NCBI RefSeq assembly: GCF_037044555.1
Contig: NZ_CP146275.1
Span: 2,088,501 to 2,152,500, forward strand
Origin: Pelagibacterium nitratireducens
GTDB lineage: Bacteria > Pseudomonadota > Alphaproteobacteria > Rhizobiales > Devosiaceae
Direction: 5' to 3'
DNA: 64,000 nucleotides
Shown here: positions 22,165-31,776 of the stretch, in pieces
Layout of the letters: each line of letters begins with the position of its first letter
Numbering within the stretch: the stretch's first letter is position 1
Program-made: the position numbers and the translations under genes
The notes under the pieces: model-generated
What the model was told of the DNA's origin: nothing
What the model saw: only the letters and a program-made list of their open reading frames with translations
Databases searched by the model: none

Positions 22165-23676
22165 ATGCCTGACGGCTATGACTCTGTTTCCTTTGCGGAA
22201 ATCTATGATGCGGGCAAGGGACAGGTTCTCTACAAGCGCATCGTGGCCGACCTTGAAACGCCGATCGGTACCTATCTGAAATTGGCCGAAGGGCGGCGCT
22301 ACAGCTTCCTTCTCGAATCGGTCGAAGGGGGTGCTGTGCGCGGGCGTTACTCGATCATCGGGCTCGATCCCGACCTGTTGTGGCGGGTTCGCGATGGCGT
22401 GGCTGAGATCAACCGCTCTGCACAAACGGCCCCCGATGGCTATCGTGCGCTCGGTGAACGTCCCCTCGACGCCCTAAGGGCACTGATCGCCGAGAGCCAG
22501 ATCGATATGCCCAACGCGTTGCCCGCCAACTCGGCAGGCGTGTTCGGGTATTTAGGTTACGACATGGTGCGGTTCATGGAAGAGCTGCCCGACACCAATC
22601 CCGATTCGATCGGGGTGCCGGACGCGATCATGATGCGGCCCTCGTTGCTTGCCGTGTTCGACACGCTCAGGGATGAATTGTTTCTGACCGCACCGGTCTA
22701 TCCCCGCGAGGGCGTCACGGCCCGCCAGGCGTTCGAAGCGGCCAATGAGCGGATCGAGGATGCGATCGTGCGGCTGGAAAAGCCCCTGCCCCGCGTGAGC
22801 GAAATTCCCGATCTGGCAAAGATCGAGATCAGCTCGAACACCTCGCGCGATGATTACTTTGCGATGGTTCGCACGGCGCAGGATTATATCGCGGCGGGCG
22901 ATATCTTCCAGGTGGTGCTCAGCCAACGGTTTTCCGCCGATTTCACTTTGCCGCCCACGGCGCTTTATCGCGCGCTGCGGCGTACCAACCCCTCGCCCTA
23001 TATGTATTTCCTCGATTTCGGCGACTTCGCCGTGGCGGGATCGAGCCCTGAAATCCTCGTCCGCGTCGATGAGGGCGAAGTCACGATCCGCCCGATTGCC
23101 GGAACGCGCAAACGCGGGGCGACACCCGAACAGGACAAGGAGATGGCCGAGGAGTTGCTGGCCGACCCCAAGGAGCTATCGGAACATCTGATGCTGCTCG
23201 ATCTGGGCCGCAACGATGTGGGGCGCGTGTCGCAGATCGGGACGGTGAAGGTCACCGACAAATATTTCCTCGAATACTATTCCCACGTCATGCACATCGT
23301 TTCCAATGTGGTGGGCAAGCTCGATCCCAAATACGACAATATCGATGCGCTGGCCGCCGGGTTTCCCGCTGGCACCGTTTCGGGTGCGCCAAAAGTGCGC
23401 GCCATGGAAATCATCGACGAACTCGAAGTGGCCCGGCGTGGCGTTTACGCCGGGTGCGTGGGCTATTTCGGGGCTGACGGGCGCATGGATACGTGCATCG
23501 TCTTGCGCACAGCAATCCTCAAAGACAACAAGCTCTATGTGCAGGCCGGCGCCGGGATCGTCGCCGATTCCAAGCCCGAACTTGAGCAACTCGAGTGCGA
23601 GAACAAGGCAAAGGCTCTTTTCAGCGCCGCCGAGGAAGCGTTACGCTATGCCGGCCAGGCCAAAGTGGGTCAGTAG
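22165..23676 (+). CDS. trpE: Anthranilate synthase component I
   Basis: Chorismate-using subunit that makes anthranilate with ammonia from TrpG. The 503-residue protein has the N-terminal feedback region (LLESVEGG, GRYSIIG) and the chorismate-binding domain with GDIFQVVLSQRF, NPSPYMYFLDF, GSSPEILVR, RPIAGTRKRG, DLGRNDVGRV, HIVSNVVGKL and AGAGIVADSKPE. The LLES motif is where tryptophan inhibition acts in the family. ATG at 22165 is preferred to TTG at 22159. trpG follows after 10 bases. Unlike many rhizobia, E and G are separate genes. Confidence 0.97.
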   Translation: MPDGYDSVSFAEIYDAGKGQVLYKRIVADLETPIGTYLKLAEGRRYSFLLESVEGGAVRGRYSIIGLDPDLLWRVRDGVAEINRSAQTAPDGYRALGERPLDALRALIAESQIDMPNALPANSAGVFGYLGYDMVRFMEELPDTNPDSIGVPDAIMMRPSLLAVFDTLRDELFLTAPVYPREGVTARQAFEAANERIEDAIVRLEKPLPRVSEIPDLAKIEISSNTSRDDYFAMVRTAQDYIAAGDIFQVVLSQRFSADFTLPPTALYRALRRTNPSPYMYFLDFGDFAVAGSSPEILVRVDEGEVTIRPIAGTRKRGATPEQDKEMAEELLADPKELSEHLMLLDLGRNDVGRVSQIGTVKVTDKYFLEYYSHVMHIVSNVVGKLDPKYDNIDALAAGFPAGTVSGAPKVRAMEIIDELEVARRGVYAGCVGYFGADGRMDTCIVLRTAILKDNKLYVQAGAGIVADSKPELEQLECENKAKALFSAAEEALRYAGQAKVGQ

Positions 23677-23686
23677 CGGGTAAAAA

Positions 23687-24283
23687 ATGCGCGTCTTGAT
23701 GATCGATAATTACGACAGCTTCACCTACAATCTCGTCCATTACATCGGCGAGCTGGGGGCCGAGGTCGATGTGGCGCGCAACGACAAGATCACGCTCGAT
23801 GAGGTCGCCGAAAAGGCGCCCGACGCTATCGTCATTTCGCCCGGTCCATGCACGCCCAACGAAGCAGGAATCTGCCTGCCGCTGATCTCGCGTTTCGCAG
23901 GCGAAATCCCCCTGTTCGGGGTTTGTCTGGGGCTGCAATCGATGGGTCAGGCCTTTGGTGGCGACGTGGTGCGTGCGCCGCATCCGATGCACGGCAAGGT
24001 TTCCACCATCACCCATGACGGGCGTGGCGTGTTTCGCGGGCTTAACAAGCAGTTCGAGGCCACCCGCTATCACTCGCTGGTGGTGCGTGACGATACCCTG
24101 CCCGCCGAACTGACCGTGACGGCCCGATCCGATGACGGGCAGATCATGGGGCTCCAGCATCGCGACTTGCCGCTGCATGGAGTCCAGTTCCATCCCGAAA
24201 GCATTTCCTCGGAAAACGGGCACGCCATCCTGCAGAACTTCTTGAACATCGCCCGCGATTTCAACGCCGACCAGGCCGCTTGA
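23687..24283 (+). CDS. trpG: Anthranilate synthase glutamine amidotransferase
   Basis: Class I glutamine amidotransferase supplying ammonia to TrpE. The 198-residue protein begins [20 protein letters not shown], has [11 protein letters not shown], the nucleophile Cys in [10 protein letters not shown] and the catalytic His-Glu in GVQFHPESI. In some bacteria the same protein also serves 4-aminodeoxychorismate synthase. It follows trpE closely and is followed by a 794-base non-coding gap before trpD, so trpDC probably have a separate promoter. Confidence 0.97.
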   Translation: MRVLMIDNYDSFTYNLVHYIGELGAEVDVARNDKITLDEVAEKAPDAIVISPGPCTPNEAGICLPLISRFAGEIPLFGVCLGLQSMGQAFGGDVVRAPHPMHGKVSTITHDGRGVFRGLNKQFEATRYHSLVVRDDTLPAELTVTARSDDGQIMGLQHRDLPLHGVQFHPESISSENGHAILQNFLNIARDFNADQAA

Positions 24284-25077
24284 ACGGCTATTGTCGACTG
24301 CGAGCAGGCAAGCGCCGCCCGCAGTCTTTCGCCAGCACTTACCCCACTCATTGTCATCCTCGGGCTCGACCCGGGGAGTGAGTGCCGTCCGTAGGCAAAT
24401 CGCTCCGGTGGAGCGATTTGAGGCGCGAACGCCCGGAGCGCTATGCGCGAGGGCAGCAACGCCCGAGGATGACGTGGGTGAAGGTGGAAACGCTGCGCAA
24501 AAAACTTTATCCCCGCCCCCTCACCCCCGTGCCATTGTTCCCGCACGGCCGCACCAGAGACGAGGATGCATACGAGCTTCCGGTGAGGGCGGGATTGGAG
24601 AAGGGGGAGCATGGGTCCGAGCCTTAGGACCGCATCGGCCTCCGGGCACTTCGATCCCATCCGACAGGCCGGTCCGGGTTCCATGCGGGTCGCTGCAGGG
24701 AAGGCCCAAAGCGGACGGATGGCCGGGCGAGGATGGGAGTCCACGTCGTACTCCCGAAAGGGAGAGGGGCACCGACGGGAGGTTGGCAGGGAAAGTGGGC
24801 ACCGGATTCCCGGTTCGCCAACCGACCCACTAAAAATGCCAATATCCCGGACGACAAACCCCAGCCCGAGACGCCGCCATAAGCCCAAAACCCCGGATGC
24901 GTGGGGCGATGATCGCTTCATATAAAAACTAAATCATGCGGAGCGTTCATCGCCCCATGCCGTCTCTGAGTTTTGCGATAACCGCGGTCCGATGGACCGG
25001 CGGACGCTTTGGCACGACCACTTGCTCCTGTCCGTGCGGTGCGCTACTCCGAATGCGCACCAAAGGAAGGGACGAAC
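24284..25077. other. Repeat-containing non-coding gap between trpG and trpD
   Basis: No credible gene is seen in these 794 bases; open frames on both strands look low-complexity and carry no recognisable domain. The segment holds the second double-hairpin repeat (24396-24454) inside a 13-bp inverted repeat (24353-24365 with 24461-24473), other small inverted repeats (24781-24787 with 24817-24823), and a hairpin at 24985-24999 near trpD. It looks like an accumulation of intergenic repeat debris plus the trpD promoter. Confidence 0.6.
24353..24473. repeat. Double-hairpin dispersed repeat, copy 2, in a 13-bp inverted repeat
   Basis: Hairpin A is an 11-bp perfect stem (24396-24406 with 24410-24420) closed by GGT. 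Hairpin B pairs GCCC (24431-24434) with GGGC (24451-24454) and GCGC (24438-24441) with GCGC (24445-24448) around TAT. The pair is enclosed by GTCATCCTCGGGC (24353-24365) and GCCCGAGGATGAC (24461-24473). It matches copy 1 at 864-923 in layout, with compensating stem changes. Confidence 0.7.
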
Positions 25078-26091
25078 ATGGACATCAAGGGCGCACTGAA
25101 CCGGATTGCCGATGGCAAGGATTTGACCGGCACGGAAATGCGCCAGGTGATGGACATCATCATGAGCGGGGAAGCGACGGCATCCCAGATCGGCGCGTTC
25201 CTGATGGGCATGCGGGTGAAGGGCGAAACGGTGGGCGAGATCGCGGCGGCCGTTTCGATCATGCGCAACAAGATGGTGCCCGTCGAAGCGCCGGCCGATG
25301 CCATCGATATCGTGGGGACCGGCGGGGACGGCGCGGGAACGCTCAACATTTCAACCGGCGCATCCATCGTGGTGGCCGCTGCCGGGGTTCCGGTGGCAAA
25401 GCATGGCAACAGGGCCCTGTCGTCGAAGTCGGGCTCAGCCGAAGCGCTGCAAAAGCTGGGCATCAGTCTCGAGCTGACGCCCGAACAGATTTCGGCCTGC
25501 ATACGCGAAGCGGGCATCGGGTTCATGTTCGCGCCCAATCACCATCCGGCCATGCGCCATGTGGGCCCTACCCGCGCAGAAATGGGCGTGCGGACCATGT
25601 TCAACCTGCTCGGTCCACAGTCCAACCCGGCCGGGGTGAAGCGCTACCTGCTGGGCGTGTTCGACAATGAGTGGGTGGAACCGGTGGCTGCCGCGCTGCT
25701 GGCCAATCAGGCGCAAGCGGCCTGGGTCGTGCATGGGGACAGCGGGCTGGACGAGCTTTCGACCACCGGGCCGTCCTTCGTCTCCCAGATCAGGAACGGC
25801 AATCTGACCTCCTTTGAGGTGACGCCCGAGGATGCGGGGCTTGCGCGCGCCAGGCTCGAAGATCTCGTCGGGGGCGATCCCGAACACAATGCCGGCGAGC
25901 TGCGCAAGCTGCTCGATGGCGCCAGGGGAGCGTATCGCGACATTGTGCTGCTCAACGCGGCCGCGGCATTCATCATCGCTGACAAGGTGCAAACGCTGCC
26001 CGAGGGTGTGGCGATGGGGGCCGAGGCGATCGATAGCGGCAAGGCCAGGGGGACGCTCGATAGACTCGTTGCCGTTTCGGGGGCGCAATGA
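25078..26091 (+). CDS. trpD: Anthranilate phosphoribosyltransferase
   Basis: Transfers phosphoribose from PRPP to anthranilate, the second step of tryptophan synthesis. The 337-residue protein has [14 protein letters not shown] (PRPP-binding), [27 protein letters not shown] and [11 protein letters not shown], all family blocks. The ATG at 25078 follows AGGAAGGGA; the upstream in-frame start at 25009 gives no conserved sequence. Its stop overlaps the trpC start (ATGA). The gap before it contains a CGGTCC-GAT-GGACCG hairpin (24985-24999) that might affect expression. Confidence 0.97.
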   Translation: MDIKGALNRIADGKDLTGTEMRQVMDIIMSGEATASQIGAFLMGMRVKGETVGEIAAAVSIMRNKMVPVEAPADAIDIVGTGGDGAGTLNISTGASIVVAAAGVPVAKHGNRALSSKSGSAEALQKLGISLELTPEQISACIREAGIGFMFAPNHHPAMRHVGPTRAEMGVRTMFNLLGPQSNPAGVKRYLLGVFDNEWVEPVAAALLANQAQAAWVVHGDSGLDELSTTGPSFVSQIRNGNLTSFEVTPEDAGLARARLEDLVGGDPEHNAGELRKLLDGARGAYRDIVLLNAAAAFIIADKVQTLPEGVAMGAEAIDSGKARGTLDRLVAVSGAQ

Positions 26092-26885
26092 CCGATATTC
26101 TGCGCAAGATCGAGGCCTACAAGCGCGAGGAAATCGCGGCGGCCAAATCGGCCGTGCCGCTGGCCGAATTGACCGCAATGGCGCGGGAGCAGGATGCGCC
26201 GCGCGGATTTACCGCCGCGTTGCAGGCCAAGCGGGCCGCCGGGACATACGGGCTGATCGCCGAGGTCAAAAAAGCCAGTCCATCCAAAGGATTGATCCGG
26301 CCCGATTTCGATCCGCCGGTTTTGGCCAGGGCCTATCAAGACGGTGGCGCGGCGTGTCTTTCGGTTTTGACCGACACGCCATCGTTTCAGGGGCGGCCGG
26401 ATTTTCTGGGCGCGGCGCGGTCGGCGACGGGACTTCCGGCGCTGCGCAAGGATTTCCTGTTCGAGCCCTATCAGGTTATCGAAGCACGCGCCTGGGGCGC
26501 GGACTGCATTCTGATCATCATGGCGTCGGTCGACGATGTTGCCGCTCGGATTTTGCTCGAGAGCGCTGCCGAATGGGGAATGGATGCGCTGGTGGAAGTT
26601 CATGACGCAGAGGAAACCGAGCGTGCGCTGGCGTTGGGCGCCGAGTTCATCGGCATCAACAACCGCAATCTGCGGACCTTTGAGGTGACGCTGGAAACCA
26701 CTGTCGCTCTGGCGAAACTGGTGCCGGGCGACAAACTTCTGGTGTCGGAAAGCGGCGTCTTCACCCACGCGGATATCCAATATCTCGAGACCGAGGCTGG
26801 CGTTGGGTGTTTCCTCGTCGGGGAGAGCCTGATGCGGCAGGCCGATGTGGCGGCGGCAACCCGCACGCTTTTGACGGGAGCCTGA
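26088..26885 (+). CDS. trpC: Indole-3-glycerol-phosphate synthase
   Basis: Closes the indole ring of tryptophan. The 265-residue TIM barrel starts with [13 protein letters not shown] and shows the phosphate- and substrate-binding motifs [55 protein letters not shown] and VSESGVF. It is the monofunctional form, without a TrpF domain. It overlaps trpD by 4 bases and is followed within 1 base by moaC, an order conserved in rhizobia. Confidence 0.97.
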   Translation: MTDILRKIEAYKREEIAAAKSAVPLAELTAMAREQDAPRGFTAALQAKRAAGTYGLIAEVKKASPSKGLIRPDFDPPVLARAYQDGGAACLSVLTDTPSFQGRPDFLGAARSATGLPALRKDFLFEPYQVIEARAWGADCILIIMASVDDVAARILLESAAEWGMDALVEVHDAEETERALALGAEFIGINNRNLRTFEVTLETTVALAKLVPGDKLLVSESGVFTHADIQYLETEAGVGCFLVGESLMRQADVAAATRTLLTGA

Positions 26886-26886
26886 G

Positions 26887-27372
26887 ATGGTGCGCGATCT
26901 GACCCATCTCGACGAGACGGGCGCGGCGCGGATCGTCGATATTTCGGGCAAGGAGGAAACCGTGCGGCGCGCGGTTGCGGGTGCCGTGTTGCACGCGACG
27001 CCCGAGATCGTCGAGGCGATTTTCGGGGGCACGCTCAAGAAGGGCGATGCGATTGCCGTGGCCCGGGTGGCCGGGATCATGGCGGCCAAGAAGACCTCCG
27101 AACTGATCCCGCTCTGCCACCCAATTCCGATAACGAAGATCGGCGTGGAGATCGAGCGCGGCGAGGCGCCCGATACCATCGCGATCGCGGCGACTGTCGA
27201 GACCGTGGGGCGGACAGGGGTTGAGATGGAGGCGCTGACCGCAGCTTCGATCACCGCGCTGACGCTTTACGACATGGCCAAGGCGTTGGACAAATCCATG
27301 ACCATTTCGGGCGTGCAACTGATGGAAAAAAGCGGCGGCAAGTCTGGGGACTTCAAGCGGGTGCAAAGTTGA
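26887..27372 (+). CDS. moaC: Cyclic pyranopterin monophosphate synthase
   Basis: Makes cyclic pyranopterin monophosphate, the first stable molybdenum-cofactor intermediate, from the MoaA product. The 161-residue protein has the family blocks KGDAIAVARVAGIMAAKKTSELIPLCHPIPI and VGRTGVEMEALTAASITALTLYDM, with KSGGKSGDF at the end. It is translationally coupled to moeA: the moaC TGA overlaps the moeA TTG. The trpC-moaC-moeA association is positional, not metabolic. Confidence 0.97.
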   Translation: MVRDLTHLDETGAARIVDISGKEETVRRAVAGAVLHATPEIVEAIFGGTLKKGDAIAVARVAGIMAAKKTSELIPLCHPIPITKIGVEIERGEAPDTIAIAATVETVGRTGVEMEALTAASITALTLYDMAKALDKSMTISGVQLMEKSGGKSGDFKRVQS

Positions 27373-28559
27373 TTTCGGTCGATGAGGCGCTGGAGCGGAT
27401 TCTGAAATCCGTGCGTCCGCTTGGCAGCGAGCGGGTTGCTCTGGCCGAGGCGGCAAGACGGGTCCTGGCCGAGGATGTGTGCGCCAAGCTGTTCAACCCC
27501 GCATTCGATGTCAGCGCCATGGATGGATACGCTGTACGGGCAGAGGACGTGCAGCCCGGCGTTACGCTGAGAATGATCGGCGCTTCGCAGGCCGGGGCCG
27601 GGTTTGACGGAACGGTCGGGCCGGGCCAATGCGCGCGGATCTTTACCGGTGCGCCTGTGCCCTCCGGGGCCGATGCCGTCATCATGCAAGAAGAGACACG
27701 GGCCGAGGGCGACGCCATCACCTTTGAATGCGATGTAGCGCCGGGGCGCAGCATACGGTTTCGCGGCGAGGATTTTGGCCAAGGCGATGTGCTGGTTGCG
27801 GCAGGAGCTGCGCTCGATCCACGCAAGATCGCGTTGGCGGCGGCGGGCAATGTCGCCGACGTGGCGGTTTCAGTGCGTCCGCGTGTAGCGCTCCTGGCGA
27901 CCGGGGATGAACTGGTGGCGCCGGGGGGCGTGGTTGGACCCGATCAGATCGTCGCGTCCAACTCGGTCGGGCTGGGCGCGTTCTTTACAGGGCACGGTGC
28001 GCAGGTGCGCGATCTGGGAATCGTTGCCGACGACAGGGATGTGTTGGGCGACGCGCTCGGTCGGGCGCTGGCCGAGAAGCCCGATATTTTGCTCACGACC
28101 GGCGGGGCCAGTGTCGGCGAGCACGATTTCGTGCAGGACATGCTCAAGGCGAACGGGGTCGATATCGATTTCTGGCGCATCGCCATGCGGCCAGGCAAGC
28201 CGCTGATGTTGGGCCGCACGGGCAAGACGGTGGTGTTCGGGCTGCCGGGCAATCCCGTTTCCGCACTGGTGACGGCGCGGATTTTCGTTTTGCCGGCAGT
28301 GCTGAAAATGATGGGCGGCACCCTGCCCGCTGCACTATATCTCCCGCTGGCCGAAGACTTGCCACCCAATGGACCGCGCCGGCATTTCATGCGCGGGCGG
28401 TTGGTGAGCGATGCAGAGCGCGGAACCCAGGTCGAGCCGATCCGGCAGACCGACAGCGGGCATTTATCCTCGCTGGCCTCAGCTGACGTATTGATTGTTC
28501 AGGACGAAAATTGTTCCGGCAAGGCGCGCGGCGAGATCATCGCCGCGCACTTGCTCTAG
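27369..28559 (+). CDS. moeA: Molybdopterin molybdenumtransferase
   Basis: Inserts molybdate into adenylylated molybdopterin. The 396-residue protein has the N-terminal domains with AMDGYAVRAEDV and GAPVPSGADAVIMQEE, and the MoCF-like domain with LATGDELV, TTGGASVGEHDF and GLPGNPVSALV. The apparent start is TTG at 27369, overlapping the moaC stop as TTGA; the next ATG falls inside the conserved AMDGYAV motif and is too late. In the rhizobia I recall, lexA follows moeA; here lexA is 20.4 kb away. Convergent with tcuB, 2 bases apart. Confidence 0.96.
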   Translation: MISVDEALERILKSVRPLGSERVALAEAARRVLAEDVCAKLFNPAFDVSAMDGYAVRAEDVQPGVTLRMIGASQAGAGFDGTVGPGQCARIFTGAPVPSGADAVIMQEETRAEGDAITFECDVAPGRSIRFRGEDFGQGDVLVAAGAALDPRKIALAAAGNVADVAVSVRPRVALLATGDELVAPGGVVGPDQIVASNSVGLGAFFTGHGAQVRDLGIVADDRDVLGDALGRALAEKPDILLTTGGASVGEHDFVQDMLKANGVDIDFWRIAMRPGKPLMLGRTGKTVVFGLPGNPVSALVTARIFVLPAVLKMMGGTLPAALYLPLAEDLPPNGPRRHFMRGRLVSDAERGTQVEPIRQTDSGHLSSLASADVLIVQDENCSGKARGEIIAAHLL

Positions 28560-28561
28560 GG

Positions 28562-29683
28562 TCAGGAGCCCTTGGTCTGGGCGTCGCGGACGAGCGCGGC
28601 CAGACGGAAGGGGACGTGGACCATCTTGGTGTAGGGCAGCGTCAGATACAGCGCAAAGACGGCTCCCAGATGGGCTATGAGTAGCGGACGTACGCCGGGG
28701 GTGCCGGTGGCCCAATAAAGCGCCAGGCCGGTGGCGGCGGTTGCGGTGAGCAGCACCACGAAGGCCATTTCCCCGCCCCAGACCGCGGGAGCGCCGAGGT
28801 TCTTTTCGGCGCGCAGTTTGAGGGCGATGAGCCCGATGCCACCGAGTGTCATCAGGATGCCGCCCGGGACGCCGAACAGTTTGGGCAGAGAGAATAACCC
28901 ATAGGGCGCTTCCATACCGAAGCCATAGTGCAGGACCGTGCCGGACGACGTGGCCGCAAAGCAGAGCACGAAGCCCCACATGACGGCCTGATGCGCCCAG
29001 CGGCGGGCCATTGTGTAGCGATCTTCATTCTCGTAATTGCAGCCCTCGGCGGCTCCGCCTGAGAGGTTCTTGAGTTTGCCGGCATCGACCAGCGCATCAT
29101 GGAGATGCCTGATGGTGACGCGCTCACCGCCGACATGGCGCCAATAGCGCCAGACACCGACGGCCACGAGGGCCAGCGGCAGGAACGAAGTAACGGTGAA
29201 GAGCGTCGCCATGACGGTGTGGGAGATGACCGCATAAAAGCCCTCGCCGCTTTCGGGGCGGATGGCGTAGGCGATTATCAGGATAAACGCGATGCCAGCG
29301 GCCAGGGCACCGGCCAGCGCCATGCCGCTTTTCTGGAACAGCGCGGCCAGGCCGTTGGGCCAGATGAATTTTTCCCAGCTTTCAACGCGGACCTCGGCAA
29401 GGGCGCAGGGGAGGTTGAGGTTGAATTCGTGGGGTTCGGTGTATTGGCAGGCGTAATAGCAGCCACGGCAGTTATGGCAGAGATTGGCCAGCTGGGTTAC
29501 CTCGCCGTCCGAAAAGGCGCGGTGCAGGGTCATGGCGGGAAAGACCGAGCAGTAGCCTTCGCAATAGCGGCAGGCGTTGCAGATCTCGAGCTGGCGACGG
29601 GCCTCGTTGATGGCGGCGTCCTCGCCGGTGTCGAAATCGACGGCGGTGCGGTTGGACAGGGTTCCGAGGGCATCAATTGACAT
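28562..29683 (-). CDS. tcuB: TcuB-like iron-sulfur membrane protein, tricarballylate oxidation
   Basis: Electron-transfer partner of the FAD dehydrogenase TcuA; in Salmonella TcuB reoxidises TcuA during tricarballylate use. The 373-residue protein has two cysteine clusters for 4Fe-4S centres, C35-C38-C41-C45 and C69-C72-C75-C79, followed by about six hydrophobic segments between residues 115 and 360. This layout fits TcuB/CitB. Its start overlaps the tcuA stop by 11 bases. Its end lies 2 bases from the end of moeA, so no terminator fits between. The substrate here could be tricarballylate or a related tricarboxylate. Confidence 0.88.
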   Translation of the reverse strand: MSIDALGTLSNRTAVDFDTGEDAAINEARRQLEICNACRYCEGYCSVFPAMTLHRAFSDGEVTQLANLCHNCRGCYYACQYTEPHEFNLNLPCALAEVRVESWEKFIWPNGLAALFQKSGMALAGALAAGIAFILIIAYAIRPESGEGFYAVISHTVMATLFTVTSFLPLALVAVGVWRYWRHVGGERVTIRHLHDALVDAGKLKNLSGGAAEGCNYENEDRYTMARRWAHQAVMWGFVLCFAATSSGTVLHYGFGMEAPYGLFSLPKLFGVPGGILMTLGGIGLIALKLRAEKNLGAPAVWGGEMAFVVLLTATAATGLALYWATGTPGVRPLLIAHLGAVFALYLTLPYTKMVHVPFRLAALVRDAQTKGS

Positions 29684-31085
29684 GAGCGGCGGCCTCCTTG
29701 CCGGCTGTGCGTCCGAAGACGGTTCCGATGGTCATGCCGAAACCGGCGAGATAGCCCTGTCCGAGGATCGAACCGGCCATGATTTCACCGGCGGCCCAGA
29801 CATTGACGTAGCGGCCATTGGCGCCGCTGACGCGGGCGGTGTCATCGACCTTGAGGCCGAGATAAGTGAAGGTGACGCCGGGGCGGAGCGAATAGCCGTA
29901 ATAGGGCGGTGTATCGAGCGGGCGGGCCCAATTGGTCTTGGCGGGCTCAAGGCCCTCCGTGGCCAGGCCATCGAGTTCGGTGGGGTGGAATTTGCCCGGA
30001 CGGCAGGCGGCGTTGAATTCGGCGACCGTTTTTTCGACAGCCTCGACCGGCAGCTCCATTTTCTGGGCGAGTTCGGCGATGGAACCGGCCTTGATGGCCG
30101 GGAAAACCGAGGGCATGAACAGCTTCGAGCTCTTGGCATCGATCAGGGCGTAGGCGACCTGTTCGGGCTGGGCGGCGACCAAACGGCCCCAGATGGCATA
30201 GCGTTTGGGCCAGACGTCCTCGCCTTCGTTATAAAAACGCTGGCCGTCCTTGTTGACGACGACAGAAAACGGCACGCAATCGAGTCGGGTGACAATGCCG
30301 CCATCGTATTTGGGGGCGCGGCCATCGATGGCGACGGCGTGACACTGGGTGGGATCACCAACGCTTTGGGCGCCGGCGTCGAGCATATCCTTTAGCACTT
30401 CGCCGCGATTGTAGGGTGTGCCGCGAATGAGGAAGTTCCTGGCTGCAGGGCCCCAGGCACGGGCGAGCCATTCGAGATCGGCCTGAAAGCCGCCCGAGGC
30501 GAGGACCACCGCCCTGCCCGCGATTTCGAGGTCCTTGCCGTCGACGGTGACGCGCAGTGATTCGAAAATGTCGTTTTCGATGGTGATATGGGAAACCTTG
30601 GCCTCATAGAGGATGGTGACACCCAGATCGGCGGCCGTGTTGTAATAGGCGTTGACGAGGGCTTTGCCGCCGCCAAGGAAAAAGGCGTTGGTGCGAGAAA
30701 GCGAGAGCGTGCCCGAGAGCGAGGGCTGGAAGCGCACGCCGTGCTTTTCCATCCAGGGCAGGCAGGTCTCGGAAGTGCGGATGGCCATGCGCGCCAGATG
30801 CTCGTCGGTCTTACCCTTGGTGACGAGCATTAGATCGTTGAAATATTCGTCTTCCTCATAGGCGTCGGTCAGAACGGACAGTGGGCCCTGATGCATACAG
30901 CGGAAGTTGCGGGTGTGGCGCGAATTGCCGCCGCGATAGGGTTTGGGGGCGCCTTCGAGCAGCAGAACGCGGGCGCCGGTTTCGGCTGCCTCAATCGAAG
31001 CGCAAAGCGCAGCATTGCCACCCCCGACCACGATCACGTCCCATAGTGTCTCGGTCAGCGTGGCCTGTGAGGTAGCCTCGCCCAT
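29673..31085 (-). CDS. tcuA: TcuA-like FAD-dependent tricarballylate dehydrogenase
   Basis: FAD enzyme of the fumarate reductase/succinate dehydrogenase flavoprotein class; TcuA oxidises tricarballylate to cis-aconitate. The 470-residue protein has the FAD motif VVGGGNAALCASIEA (glycines near 21-23), GGNSRHTRNFRCMH, ASGGFQADLEWL, GIVTRLDCVPFSVV and the C-terminal FAD region AAGEIMAGSILGQGYLAG with GMTIGTVFGR. A good ribosome-binding site (GAGGAGG) lies inside the end of gntR, 3 bases separating the genes. Co-occurrence with TcuB supports the name, but substrate identity is inferred. Confidence 0.9.
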   Translation of the reverse strand: MGEATSQATLTETLWDVIVVGGGNAALCASIEAAETGARVLLLEGAPKPYRGGNSRHTRNFRCMHQGPLSVLTDAYEEDEYFNDLMLVTKGKTDEHLARMAIRTSETCLPWMEKHGVRFQPSLSGTLSLSRTNAFFLGGGKALVNAYYNTAADLGVTILYEAKVSHITIENDIFESLRVTVDGKDLEIAGRAVVLASGGFQADLEWLARAWGPAARNFLIRGTPYNRGEVLKDMLDAGAQSVGDPTQCHAVAIDGRAPKYDGGIVTRLDCVPFSVVVNKDGQRFYNEGEDVWPKRYAIWGRLVAAQPEQVAYALIDAKSSKLFMPSVFPAIKAGSIAELAQKMELPVEAVEKTVAEFNAACRPGKFHPTELDGLATEGLEPAKTNWARPLDTPPYYGYSLRPGVTFTYLGLKVDDTARVSGANGRYVNVWAAGEIMAGSILGQGYLAGFGMTIGTVFGRTAGKEAAAHVN

Positions 31086-31088
31086 CGT

Positions 31089-31766
31089 CTATTCCTCCTC
31101 GTTCTGGATCGGTCGTTCACGAAACTGGCGCAGGCGCGAGCGATGCGCGGCAAGCATGTGCTCGCGCATTGCCGCTTCGGCTCCCGCTTCGTCGCGGTTG
31201 CGCATGGCGACGAGCAGATTGGTGTGCTCATCGATGGCCTGGGCGGCACGACCTGTTTCCTCCATCGTGGAGGGGCCGAGAATGAGCATGGTCTTTTGCA
31301 GCGCGCGCATGGAATGGCCAAGATAGCGGTTGCGGGCTGCATCGAAGATCACGCGATGAAACTGGCGATTGAGCTCGTAAAGGCGCGCTCCGTCGGTCTG
31401 GGCTTCACCCATCTCGAGGTTGATCACTTCCATTTCGGAAAGCTCAACGTCCGAGGCCGTGCGGGCTGCCAGGCGAGCGGCGGTTGTTTCGAGCACGACG
31501 CGCATTTCGTAGAGTTCAGTGACTTCTGAATAATCGAGCTTGCGGATGGCAGCCCCCGAACGCGGCACGTGATTGACGAGTCCGTCCGCCTCGAGGCGCC
31601 TGATAGCCTCGCGGACGGGCGTGCGCGAAATTCCCAACCGGCTGGCGAGTTCGGTTTCCAGCAAACGGTCGCCTGGCATGAGCGTGCCCGCGCGAATTTC
31701 CGCGACCAGGCGCTGATAGGCGTCCTGCCCCTGTGGAATCTCGATACGACGTTCGGATCTTGTCAT
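31089..31766 (-). CDS. GntR-family regulator (FadR/FCD subfamily)
   Basis: Probable local regulator of tcuAB. The 225-residue protein has a winged helix-turn-helix (GTLMPGDRLLETELASRLGISRTPVREAIRRLEADGLV) in two parts within residues 25-75 and an all-helical FCD effector domain whose histidines (in RQFHRVIFD, IDEHTNLL and REHMLAAH) suit metal and carboxylate binding, typical for regulators sensing organic acids. The ATG at 31766 follows GGGAG. A 20-bp palindrome lies 10 bases upstream (31777-31796), suggesting autorepression of gntR-tcuA-tcuB. The effector is unknown. Confidence 0.92.
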   Translation of the reverse strand: MTRSERRIEIPQGQDAYQRLVAEIRAGTLMPGDRLLETELASRLGISRTPVREAIRRLEADGLVNHVPRSGAAIRKLDYSEVTELYEMRVVLETTAARLAARTASDVELSEMEVINLEMGEAQTDGARLYELNRQFHRVIFDAARNRYLGHSMRALQKTMLILGPSTMEETGRAAQAIDEHTNLLVAMRNRDEAGAEAAMREHMLAAHRSRLRQFRERPIQNEEE

Positions 31767-31776
31767 TTCCGCTCCC

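Noticed and set aside
20271..22166. A 631-residue minus-strand open frame over ppiD
   Set aside because: It mirrors the codon positions of ppiD, shows no motif, and has no plausible start signal.
24291..24925. Protein genes in the trpG-trpD gap
   Set aside because: Open frames on both strands overlap the inverted repeats, have Arg/Pro/Gly-rich translations and no ribosome-binding sites or domains.
25009..25026. Sigma-54 promoter (TTGGCACG...TTGC) before trpD
   Set aside because: The GG and GC elements are 13 bases apart instead of 12, which normally abolishes sigma-54 recognition.
24936..25077. Tryptophan leader peptide and attenuator for trpD
   Set aside because: The only leader frame has one Trp codon, and no alternative antiterminator/terminator pair with a T-run was found.
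25707..27254. A 515-residue minus-strand open frame over trpD, trpC and moaC
   Set aside because: It spans three well-supported genes on the other strand; the translation is low-complexity.
28550..28570. Integration site or direct repeat at the left edge of the catabolic block
   Set aside because: No repeat shared with the right edge (48857-48984), no tRNA end and no recombinase gene were found.
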